Below, piece by piece: positions 43,460-54,100 of a DNA stretch of 64,000 nucleotides. How positions within the stretch are numbered: position 1 is the first letter of the stretch; each line of letters begins with the position of its first letter. The position numbers and the translations under genes are program-made. The DNA is from Halocafeteria seosinensis (Eukaryota; Sar; Bigyra; Bicosoecida), in the NCBI GenBank assembly GCA_001687465.1, contig LVLI01000148.1, positions 103,976 through 167,975 of the forward strand. Reading direction: 5' to 3'. Below the pieces are notes generated by a model. It was not told the origin of the DNA and ran no database searches. It saw nothing but the letters and a program-made list of their open reading frames with translations.

Positions 43460-46400
43460 TTAACGACGTTTGTGCTTCGCTTTGCTCTTGAAAGATTTTC
43501 GGCCGAGTTTCCCGCCTTTACGCAAGGGCTTAGAAGGTTGTAAACCGTTTTCAAGCTCTTTTCTTTCCTCTGCCGTGAGCTGAGATTGGGCCGTCTTTCG
43601 GCGCTCGAGTCCACCGCTCCCTCCACCATGCGTAAATCGTGCCTTTCTTTTCACCTCGGCAGGTTCTGCGAGTTCGGCCAAGTCCACATACGAATCAGAA
43701 TTCTTGGAACTTGGCACTTCCATCTTCTTCTTTGAGTTCTTTGACCTCTTCAGCTGTTTTGCCTCGCTTTTCTGCCCTTTCAGCGCTTTTATTTCTTGAA
43801 ATACTCGTTTCCGGTTTTGTTGTGCCGCTGCCTCTTCAGAATCAAGAGTGCGAGACTCCCCTTCTTTTTTCGCCGCATCATCTTTGGCTTTCTGCTGTTT
43901 CTCCATCTTCATAGCCTTAGATTCTTCTTTGGCTAGCGCCTGTTCAGCTTCTCTCCGTCGGCGTTTCTTGCGAGTTAATCTGTGAGGCTTTTTATTCTTC
44001 TCCGCTTGCTCAAGAATCTTCATCTCCTTCTTCGTTGGCTTATGTTGTGCTGCGGGTTCCTGTTGGTTTGATGATCCGTTACTTTCTCCGGATACTGTTT
44101 GAGCAATTTCTTCAGCAATTTGCCTTGCGCGCTCTTGGATGGACTTTTTCTCGCCTTCGCTTTGAAACCATGTCCTGACCGGACGAGAATGTATTTCATC
44201 AGCATGATTAACAATGTTTTCTGCTTTCTTCGCTTCCATATCGGCGACTCGGAGTCGTTTCTCTATGTTTTCTTGCTCAATTATATCTTCTATGTCTGGT
44301 TGCATATCATTTATCTGCTGGTTCCAATACTGGATGACCTCTTCAGGTACTGTCCTACTCATGACATTTCTCGCTGCCCGTTTCACGATTTCCTTCATCA
44401 ACAGACGATCCCTCTCCAAACAAAGTGTTACAGAGCAACCAGTACGACCTGCACGAGCAGTTCGACCAACCCGGTGGACATATTGCGTCATGTCTTTAGG
44501 CATTTCAAAGTTTATAACAGCCGAAACGTTGGGTATATCCAGCCCTCTAGCAGCCAGATCTGTGGCAACCAGCATGTCTATCTTGCCCTGTCGAAACAGC
44601 TCTAGTGATTCCAGCCGCTGTCTTTGCGTCAAATTGCCGTGCAGCTCACGGGCGTTAAAACCAGACAGACCCAATATGAGTAGCAGTCGATGAGCTGTTC
44701 GCTTCTGAGAACAAAAAACAATAACGTTGCTTTTGAAAGATCGCGACAAGAGAGACAAGAGGATAGCTTCTCTATCTTTTTCTTTGCTCTTGCGTATGCG
44801 GATGAATTCTTGGGTCAAGGTCTTAGCCATATCATAAAGAGGATCGGCTGTTACACGGACAGGATTCTTCAATGATAGCTTTGCAAGGTCATCCACTTTG
44901 TCAGTCATGGTTGCAGAGAAAAGGAGGGTCTGTCGGTTCGTAGGGCAGTACTCAACTAATTCTTTCACTTCTTCCTGGAAGCCAAGTTCGAGCAGGCGAT
45001 CTGCTTCATCGAGCACGAGTACTCCGACATCACTGATATCTACATTCTTCGTATTTCGCAAGTGATCAATCATTCGTCCAGGTGTGCAAATCACTATATC
45101 TGGCTGTGACTGTAGTTCTTGCTCTTGGCTGCTCAAAGAAAGCCCGCCAACGATTCTTGCACTCCGTATATCAGTAAACTGCGACAGTTGTTTGGCTACA
45201 GCATGGCACTGCGAAGCCAACTCTCGAGTTGGCGTAACAATTAGAACTCGCGTGGCAGGAACCGCCCTATTTCCCCATAGTAGCCTTTGTAATACCGGTA
45301 ATAGGAAGGCTGCAGTCTTTCCAGACCCGGTGACAGCGCTGCCACAGATATCTTTCCCCTCCAGCGCCAGCGGGATAGTTTTCTCTTGGATAGGGGTAGG
45401 ACTCTTGTAGTTTAAGTGGTTAATTACTTTGAGAAGCTGCGGTGATAAATGCATATCTCCGAAGTTGATGGAGCTCTTTCTTGGCTTATCCGCTGATGAG
45501 CTCGATAAACTACGTATCTCTTTCCCTTCATCAATTTCTTGTTGGGGAGCAGCGCTTCTTGCGGAGGAATCGAGCTTTTTCGAAGCTTGAGTTGGCTCTT
45601 GTGTAGCTGAATGGCCACTATCACTGCTGCTGTCGTCCACTTCCTCCTCTTCTTCACTCTCTTCTTCCTCATTTTCTCCTTCTTCGTCGTCTTCTCCCTC
45701 ACTTCCTGATTCCTTCTGGTTATCTCCATCCTTTCCGGCTTCATTCTTGTGCCCTTCACTATTTTCTACATTTGGAGCTTCATCGGCTCCTGAAGTTTCT
45801 GTGGCTTTCTGCCGTGCCTCTCGACGTTGCTGAATCAACGCTATCGTTACATCGGCCGTACTGATTTGTGAATTTGTTTCTGGACCGAGATCAGATAGTA
45901 AGTCGTACTCGGTTAATGTTTTTTTGTTGGCATTAGCACCACGATATCTACCAGCTTTCTGTAGGACCCAAGAAACATTTACGAAAGTTATACCCCTTGC
46001 GAAGTCAAGCAACTACATCATGTGTCGTAGGCTTACCTGTTGCATGGACAATCCTGCCCGACTAACCCCTCCTTGTAGATCTTCAAACATTTCATTCGAT
46101 GGTTTTTCACCTTCTTCCTGTTCGTTCAGTACCATGCATCGTGTACAAATAGTGCCTAGAAGCGGAAATCAACGTACCTGTGAAGCGTCGTCCAGTTGGC
46201 CTCTGGTTTTCTTCTTTCTCTCTTTCTTCTGCTTAGGTTTTCTCGTAAAATTAGACAAATCTAATGTTTCATCTTCATCATCATCGTCTTCATCCGCTTG
46301 GTTATAATGGCTTTTCGCTCCAGCATCCACTGACTCCAGTTTCTTCTGTCACAAGCAAATGCCGTCGATGATTCGTTGAATGCACGACGTCCGGGCAGAT

Positions 46401-46521
46401 ATTAAGGCAAAGGATAACTACGTACATCTTGGGCCTTTTCGCTAGCATCCTCGTCATCGCTGTCATCGCTATGAATAGTCTTAATATGGAGGAAGTCCTC
46501 CTCCTCGTCGCTGTTACTCAT
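43460..46521 (-). CDS. DDX27: DEAD-box RNA helicase DDX27/Drs1
   Basis: Exons 46521-46426, 46345-46178, 46117-46037 and 45958-43460 give 947 residues; introns are 80, 60 and 78 bp, all phase 0. Drs1/DDX27 is a nucleolar ATP-dependent RNA helicase for large ribosomal subunit assembly. All helicase motifs are visible: Q motif near SPQLLKVINHLNYKSPTPIQ, motif I AVTGSGKTAAF, Ia PTRELASQ, II VLDEAD, III SAT, IV VIVFCSQKRTAHR, V ATDLAARGLDIP and VI HRVGRTARAGRTG. The N-terminus is highly acidic with D/E runs and the C-terminus is very basic (KKKRKR-type clusters), as expected for the family. The three small 5' exons encode acidic and Lys-rich segments in frame. Confidence 0.95.
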
Positions 46522-46760
46522 TGCTTTCGCTTCCAAACACCAAGCACTCGCTCTCGGCAACAGCTACCAACACAATGACGGAATACACAGTAGCAATACT
46601 GACCCACTTTGGAAACAATAGTCGCCTGCCATGGGTGTATAATGGAACGAAGTTGAGGTTGAGATGATTCAACTTCACAAACCATTGGTGCGGTGAAGAC
46701 GTTCATAAAAGAATACTGCCCCATTTCCGTATTGATAACTCATGTTTGAGTGTGCCCTTG

Positions 46761-47888
46761 ATGATCCAGGATGGCCGCATTTATGAAGCACAGGTTGAGG
46801 GAGTAGCAGCCATGGACACCGCAGATTCGACCTTGTTTGATAGCTATCCTAATGCAGACCCTTGGAAGCATTTTGCTCGACAAGCCAAGGCTACAGAGAC
46901 CAGTTATGGTGCTGCATTCATCATCGCCGGCGTAGTTTTCTTACTGACTTTTTTCAGGATACTGGGATCGCGTTTAGCGAAACTTAAGGTAAGAAACGGA
47001 GGAAAAACCAGGGCTTCTGAACGTCGATATGTGGTGATAAACCTGCAGAGTTCGGAGGAAATAGAATGCGAACAACGCTCTCAATTGTTGGACCAGGAGA
47101 TCGAAAAAGTAAGATTCCTGTTGGTGCTTGACAGTATTTTGTATCCCCGTTCATGTTGTCATACGGAATCCAGCTGAACCCGGTCAAAGACTTTGTTACT
47201 GTCTCGATGAAACAGCGGCAAAAAAAGAAGTTAGAAAAGATGCTAGAGGAATATAAGCGGATAAGGAAAGAAAGCTTAAAATATGTGGAAAATAATGGGC
47301 AAGGTATGTGTCTTTAGTGCCTTCCGATGAACAAGAGAAATTAACAATGGCGGCTAGAATACAGGATTCCTGCCAGACTTCCGCAATCCTGATGTATTTA
47401 AGGCCACGGTGAGTTAGCAAGCTTTTCTCGCTCTTTCATTCGAATTGGTCTACATATCTATGCATTCACAGTTACTTGTATATGTCTTCCTGGCATATTA
47501 TTTCTGGAATGTACCCGTCGCGGTGGTACCGAGGTCACTCATTTGGCCATTCCAGTTTCTGCTACACCTTACGACCATAGAAACTAAAGACGGCGTTCGT
47601 TCAAGTGTAGCCATTGGTGCAGTTGGTTGGATATGCCTTTGCTACTTTGCCTTTTCGGGATTAAGCCATGCCTTTGCATCCGTCATCGCCAGCTACATTG
47701 GGAAGCGTAGAGTTTATCTATCCGCACAAAGAGCTGAAGCGGCCCAAAGCAATGATCAAACTTCTGCAACACACATCGAACATAAAGAGACACAATCCTC
47801 TAGCATTGACAAAGAAATCGAAGGGAGGGCTGTCCGAGGTCGGGGCAACAAGAGCTCAAGATTCCAGGCAAGTGTAAAGGAAGATTAG
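46761..47888 (+). CDS. GET1: GET1/WRB, ER receptor subunit for tail-anchored protein insertion
   Basis: Exons 46761-46988, 47049-47108, 47174-47303, 47365-47408 and 47472-47888 give 292 residues; introns are 60, 65, 61 and 63 bp. After an N-terminal polar part comes membrane segment 1 (SYGAAFIIAGVVFLLTFF), then the cytosolic coiled coil with VKDFVTVSMKQRQKKKLEKM that contacts the Get3/TRC40 ATPase, then two more membrane segments with YFWNVPVAVVPRS and AIGAVGWICLCYFAFSGL. This order is the WRB/Get1 pattern. The first intron has 60 bp and no stop, so reading through it would give a 20-residue longer form. The start could also be the ATG at 46812, which has a better context. Confidence 0.85.
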
Positions 47889-48614
47889 ATTCCTATGCTA
47901 TGTTATTGTACAGCAACCAAAGAGTACCAAGACTATCAAATCGGAAAAATAGGAAGCGTGGAAAGAGAGCCACGATAACGAGATAATGCACGAGGAGGAT
48001 GAAAGTAATTAATTCTCATGCTCACGTGTGATAGTAGTTCTGCTGGATAATTCATTTCGATACTCGGACCGGGTGAGAACAGAAGCATCTGCCCACATTT
48101 GTATACTAGTCAACCTGTTTGAACATAAGGGTCTAAGAAGAGTGCCTTGCCTCTCTATCTCGAAAAACAGCAAGGTCGAAACTTCCACGTCCTCAAAGAA
48201 TTCAGGTGTTCTAAACGAATCCAAGTGTGTTGTAGTACAATGTACCATGGTATACGACGGTAATAAACACATGAAATGGACGACAGCTTTCAGTACCATT
48301 CTTGGGATTACGCTATTCGAACAAGAGTGCGTATAACAGAACGGCGTCATGGATAAGAGGCTTCTCGTGCTTAGTTATTTGCGGGATATCGGACTTTGGT
48401 TGAACCTGTTGCCAGCCGCGGGCACAGCCTGAGGCCGCCCAAGAATGTCAAGAAATGGCATGTTGAATAGAGGAGTAGTTCTCAATAGACCCCATTTGCT
48501 TCCTTTTCCGCCGGTGAACCACAGAGGCACAGTCAATGAGAGTGAGGAAGTGACTCAGCTGACCATCACTATAGACAGAAAAAGACCCTCCTATTTGGGA
48601 GCGGTGAATCGCGT
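47889..48614. other. Intergenic region
   Basis: About 725 bp between GET1 and the tRNA gene. A minus-strand frame at 48009-48350 and overlapping plus-strand frames show no domain; I cannot support a gene. Confidence 0.35.
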
Positions 48615-48696
48615 GTCAGCATGCCCGAGTGGTTAAGGGGCTGCACTCGAAATGCAGTGGGCTTTGCCCGCGCAGGTTCGAATCCTGCTGCTGACG
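48615..48696 (+). tRNA. tRNA-Ser (anticodon CGA)
   Basis: The 82-nt gene folds as a class II tRNA. The acceptor stem gtcagca pairs perfectly with tgctgac, and the anticodon stem ctgca/tgcag encloses loop ctCGAaa, giving anticodon CGA for UCG codons. A long variable arm (gggc..gccc type) follows, as in serine tRNAs. The B box ggttcgaatcc is perfect; the A box lies in tggttaagggg. No intron. The discriminator base is G, as in eukaryotic tRNA-Ser. Confidence 0.96.
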
Positions 48697-48700
48697 TCAA

Positions 48701-48707
48701 TTTTTTT
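48701..48707 (+). terminator. Pol III terminator of tRNA-Ser
   Basis: A run of seven T begins four bases after the tRNA 3' end, the usual Pol III stop signal. Confidence 0.9.
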
Positions 48708-49157
48708 AATCTAGATACCTGGTGCATGGGAAAATATTTTTCATTAGAACATAATGTTAGAGTTTGGGCTGTTCGATCTAGTTCTGTGTCATTTTGTCGG
48801 CTGGTATAAAGGAATATATGGATGTGGAGAGCTAATGAGCAAAGGATTACTTCCTCACATCGCTGCTCCTTCTACCAATTCTGCCTCATTATTGCCACAT
48901 TCATGTTTAAAAAGCGGAATAACCTAGCGAACGAACGAACGAATGCACGGTTCCATACTTACCTAAGACAAGTTCTCTTACATTGTATCATACAATTTGT
49001 ATGCCACATTGGTGGCCCGACAGAATCCGGGCCCTCGGCCCGGATTTTCATTGAGGTCAATGCATTGCTCATAAATGCTTTACATAAGTGTATTTTCGGT
49101 ACATATACCTGCTCTATAGTTGCTACGTCAAGTATTTGATCCGCAAAGTACTCCAAA
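48708..49157. other. Intergenic region upstream of the kinase
   Basis: About 450 bp with a short gaac/gaacgaac simple repeat near 48930 and the palindromic element at 49025-49045. No other feature. Confidence 0.45.
49025..49045. promoter_or_regulatory. Palindromic upstream element, copy 2
   Basis: Same inverted repeat as at 32070-32090 (atccgggc, 5-bp spacer, gcccggat), with the same aga and tcattga flanks and the same orientation. It ends 113 bp before the ATG of the deoxynucleoside kinase gene. Confidence 0.55.
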
Positions 49158-50961
49158 ATGGCTCTACGGATCGCAATCGAAGGCAATATCTCGGCTGGAA
49201 AATCCACCTTGTTGTCCTTATTGAGCAAGGAACTCGATTTTTTGGTCGTTCCCGAGCCTCTAGATAAATGGCAGTCCATCGACAACAGTGTCGAGGAGGA
49301 GGGAGAAGAGACGGGCATCCAGAGCGAAAGCCAGGAATCTGGAATGAACTTGCTGGTATGTTTTTGCTTTAATACTATTGTTTTGAATTGTGTGACCTGG
49401 AATTTGAATTGTGCGCAGGACTACTTTTATCATGATCCTAAGCGTTGGGGCTACACTTTCCAGACGTACGCTTTCCTATCAAGGATCCGAGCTCAGCTGA
49501 GGCCTTTCGAGGAGTTCCAACAGTTCAGTCAAATGTACAATGTCAAAACCTCCGATGGATACCGCAACAAGAAGCAACGACTTGCTGATTCAGAAGGAGG
49601 CAGCGAAAACACACGCAACGGACACGCTTTCAGTCGCCAAGAGGAGAAAGAAAACGACTCCGCCGCCATTGGCTCCAAACGCTCACGGTCCCACGAACCC
49701 GCCAATGCGTGCGCCCAACTGAATGTGATACAGTCCGACAGCGAAGTGACGACGACGTTCTATATTGGAGCCGGCACTACTCCTTTTGGTATTGACAGTA
49801 AGGGCAACTTCACCGTCGATTGGGATGAAAATTCTTCTCTAGTGGAGAAATATGGAGAGCTGATGGCAAATAAGGAATCTCAATTGTTCGTCTTGCGTTC
49901 CTCACAAGTAGGTTGCTTGCTTGTTTGGAAGTGTTCCAAATTACCATATCTTTTTTCACTGGCGTTCGTGCCTCTTCAGAGTCTATCGTTGAACCGTTTA
50001 GATACTTCCGGAAACAAAACTAAACGTGAAATAACACCGGGAAGTATTGAACCGCTTTCAGATGGGACAGAGGTTCTATTAGGCGACCACAAAGTACAAT
50101 TTCATCTAATCACTGAAACAGGCTCCAACATCCGCGAAGATAGCGCACGTGCTAATGTATCGTATTCGAACCCCCAACTAAAAGACAAGAGTAAGTTCCA
50201 GCTCCGTATATAGTGATTGCTCTCGTTGAGTATGTTTCTGTTGATTGCTCTATCGTTCGTATAACAATCATTCCCAGTCTTGTTATACGAACGATCCGTG
50301 TTGAGTGACCGTTATTGCTTTGCGGCGAACTGTCGTAGAAGCAGTCTCTTCCAGGAAATTGAATGGCGTGTTTACTGCGATTGGCATAACTTTCTTCTGA
50401 AGGCTTTCGATGTAAGGCGCGGTTGTGGTGTCCATCTTACTAGCACAGTTTCAGACTTCCACGACTCTGTTGCAGGGTCTTCGACTCGATGGCCTAGTGT
50501 ATCTTAGGACCAGTCCGCAAACCTGCCTCGGTCGTCTGCAGAAGCGCGCTCGATCAGAAGAGAGTAGCGTCGGTATAGAGTATCTCACAGTAAGTAACGC
50601 TCTTACTTCGAGAAGCTGTGGTTTTACCCATACACGATATGATTCCCTTTACAGCAATTGCATAGGCGCCATGAGGACTGGTTGATAGAACGGAAAGTCG
50701 GAAAAGATCACAAACTCCCAATCCTGGTTGTTGATGCTGACAAAGGTATGGCTAGCAACTTGGTGTTGCGCGTTTGTATTGTTTAACAAGAAATTTGACT
50801 CTAAAACAGAGTTTGAAACGGATCCGAAGAGGGCGGAGGAAATATTGAAGAAAATGAGGCAGTTCGTTGAGCAAATAAAATCGGTAAGAAAGCGCAACGC
50901 GGAAAAAAACGCGAAGCTGGGAACTGAAACAAGCACTAGCCTGAAGACATATAGCGCATAA
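49158..50961 (+). CDS. dNK: Deoxynucleoside kinase with inserted FHA-like segment
   Basis: Exons 49158-49355, 49419-49907, 49980 to 50156 or 50190, 50277-50411, 50476-50589, 50655-50745 and 50810-50961; about 451 residues, against about 210-260 for the family. The enzyme phosphorylates deoxynucleosides in nucleotide salvage. Kinase motifs are complete: P-loop EGNISAGKSTL, VPEPLDKW, GYTFQTYAFLSRIRAQL, LLYERSVLSDRY, WRVYCDWHNFLL, and LRTSPQTCLGRLQKRARSEE (lid). Between the SRIRAQL helix and ERSVLSDRY lie about 185 extra residues: a basic Ser-rich linker, then FYIGAGTTPFGID..SLSLNRLDTSGN..LSDGTEVLLGDHKVQF, which resembles an FHA phosphopeptide-binding domain. The third splice junction is unclear: the strong GTAAGT donor at 50191 breaks frame by one base, while a weaker GTATCG donor at 50157 keeps it. 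Confidence 0.88.
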
Positions 50962-51125
50962 TAGGATTACCACGTTCTTCTTGCCTCTGTAACATGTAAC
51001 GTCGTATGAGTGGTAGTAGCTCGTGGATACAAATTATCCGCTAAACAGTGCAATGCTTCTTCCTCTTGATCGAGAGTCGCATGGAATACCCGGGTGTATA
51101 TCATTTCAAACACGTATGCAAAAAC

Positions 51126-54100
51126 TCAACCATTGGTGGTAGTGGCGGTAACTTCCACATTCCAATCTAGGTCACCATAATGAGTACAAGCTGTCGATGC
51201 AGCGTCTGAGCACTGACGTACCAATTCACCGGCTACAACCGAGTCAGCCGCGAGCTTTCCCTGGTCATACAACGCCTTCAACTGCTCAGTTATTGACGGG
51301 TCGTTACAAATATAAAAATGATTCCCCACAATAAACTCTACGATTTCGCTATGCGATTTGGTGTAATCCCCTCGTGAAAGCGAAGATGTAACCAGCAGAC
51401 ACAGCCTTTTACTAAGTAACGCATTTTCTCGAGTCTCAAGACTGGTTAAACTGGCCATATGTGGCCACGACTGGGAAAACTGGAATCCATGCTTGGAGGC
51501 TGTGTTCTCGTACGAATATAGCTGAGCAATCTCATTACAAAGTGCTCCAGCGAACGATTCATGCCTCTGTGCCGCTTGTCCAAGCACTGAAGCGATACGA
51601 GCTTGGGGGAAGACCTGGAACGCATTGAACTTATCGAATATTGGCCTGGGGCCATTTCCAGAATCGACGTTATACAGGAAGCCGAAGAGCCAGGCGAAGT
51701 CCTCTAACATCATGCTCTCCGCACACGAGGGGCTATCCACGTGGTGGCCAGCGATTTCGCATTGCAGAAGGCCGCAATCTGCGGCTCCAAACAGAAGAGC
51801 TTCAGAAACAGGACTCCCTGTATGCAAGTCATTCGATAGACTCATCTTCACTTCCTCCTTCCTAGATAAAACAAAATCTTGTATCTCCTTGCATGTATCC
51901 GACGAGACACGGTCTAATGCATACTCCCGTAGGGAGCGCATAAGCACAGCCAATGAAGCGGGAAACAGAACTCGCGTACAAACGCAACAAACGAGCGCAT
52001 CAACCAGGAGCAGAGAACTTCGTATCCGTTGGATAGAACAGGACCAATAATTGCTTTGAAACTTGGACGAGTAAAATTGATGCGTAATGTTGTCCTTGCT
52101 CTCCTGGAACTGTCTCCCTAATTTTTTCTGGAGGCGGCGCAAAGAAGAACGCTCACTGCTATCCTTGAACCGATGGCAAAACAATATGCGCAGCATGTCC
52201 GCCTGGTCATGAACTGTAAGATCCGTGGCCCCGGTTTTCAAACCGCAATGTCCAAGAAGCCTACAAAACTCCAGAAACGTGTTGCGTTTCGATACAACAT
52301 CGTCTGCTAGTCCGAGGAAGATCACTCTGAGACAATCAATAACGTAGGCAACCAACCGAAACTGCTTGCACAGCTTGGCGTGCTTCTCGTCCTGCTCGTT
52401 ATTGAGCAAAGATTCAAGATACCTCACGGTAGTTTCACAGAAAGAAAACCGCCAATTTTGCGAAGGTTTCCCTTCCATAAGACACTGGTAAATTGCTGGA
52501 GAAGCAACTGGAGTATAGGCCCCATTCCTAATTTCTCCCAGCAAATCATTCAATCCGAGAAGCAACAGCTGCACTGGAGATGGCCAGTGGAGAGGCAGGC
52601 GGCCAAAACAATAATATATTTGGTCCGCAAGGAGACTAGCTAAAGAAGAAGTGACCTTATCCGTCAATAGCGTGTACAATGAGCTACGCAATGCGGAAGG
52701 AACCAGCTGCCCACCAACGTGAGTAGGCAGCGTAGCAACAGGGTTCTTGAGCTCTTCCATGCATCGGCTTAGCTCCGTTCTCTTGGTACAAAGTTCCAGC
52801 ACTGTCCTAGAGGAATCCTCGATGCTCTTTTCACGGTTCCTCTGGGCCTCGATGGCATCGACATCTATTGAAGCTAGCATAGAGTCCATGTCCGACCCGT
52901 CCATCTCGCCATCACTGGTGGGCGACTGTGGCATTTCTTCCTCTCCGAGCACATTCACGAAGAATACTCTTAGTGCGTGGTCTGTATATAGAGGAGTTCC
53001 AACAAGAGTACCAAACAACTGGATCCACAAGTGGTGACAGGTCTGCTCCGCTCCCTCGGATAAATCCTTTTCCAATTGTGTCGGTATGCTCTTTAATCCC
53101 AATTGCCGCACAGCATCTTGCTGACAAAATTGCGACCATGAATGCAGCTCAGGCACCCAACGACTCTCATTCGGTACTTCCTTCTTCGAGTGTAACGCGG
53201 AGTAGTAGTTGCTGCGGTTACTGGACAGAAGGTCGTTGGACACAAGCGCAAGGATATGTCCTCGTGAGGAGAATACATTTATTGAGCCTGCTTCACTTGA
53301 GGAATTGTCTGTCAGTTGAGCGATGAGCTTCTGCGATGTGTCTAGAGACGCTTTCATCCAAGGAAGGAATTCCCACAATCCTTCCGGGGCATTATCCATA
53401 GTGGCCGCCCATACTTTTTTTCTGGGTATCAGGAGAGCACACTGCTTGGAAAGAACGCTCCTACTTATAAGTACTCGTTCCAGCTGCATGCGTTGCAAAT
53501 GGTTTCTTTGAAGCAATGTAAGGCGATCCCGGTGCTTCTTTAGTTTACTTAGTAATCCTTGGTGACGCTTGGTATCAAGTGATAAGTCGTTCTCACGATA
53601 CTTCTCAACCAAGCAATTCATGCTTTTGTTATCTGTGGAAAGGCGCTTACTTCCCGCTTGTGACTCTAAGGCAACGTTCCGTATCCTCTTTGAGTCTCTG
53701 AGAAGAGCATACACTCGGCTACGAGCATCTATAATGCAAAGTCGTTCTAAGGTGACCAACCTCTTGTTGAGCAAAGTTAAAGACTCAACCAGATAACTTG
53801 CAGTACTTCCAGAAGAGCTCAAAGTCACGGTCTGCAACAATACTATCAGAATACTGACCAGCCCTGAGATTACTGACCTTCCCTGCAAGTCACATGAATG
53901 GAGATCCACCATTTGCATGCTGTCCCGGACCGACTTATGCAGCATTTCCATAGCAATATCATTGTTCTCAGTTGTAGATATCGTTGTTACAGCCTCAATC
54001 CATGAAAGGACACAGACAAGCTCCAGATAAATGATCGGAGGGCTCTTAGTGGACCGTCCGCGGTCTTCAGTAACCACGGTATCCAGTTTTGCAGAAAGAC

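Noticed and set aside
48009-48350. 113-residue minus-strand frame between GET1 and the tRNA gene
   Set aside because: Open frames occur on both strands at the same place, with no domain and no splice support.
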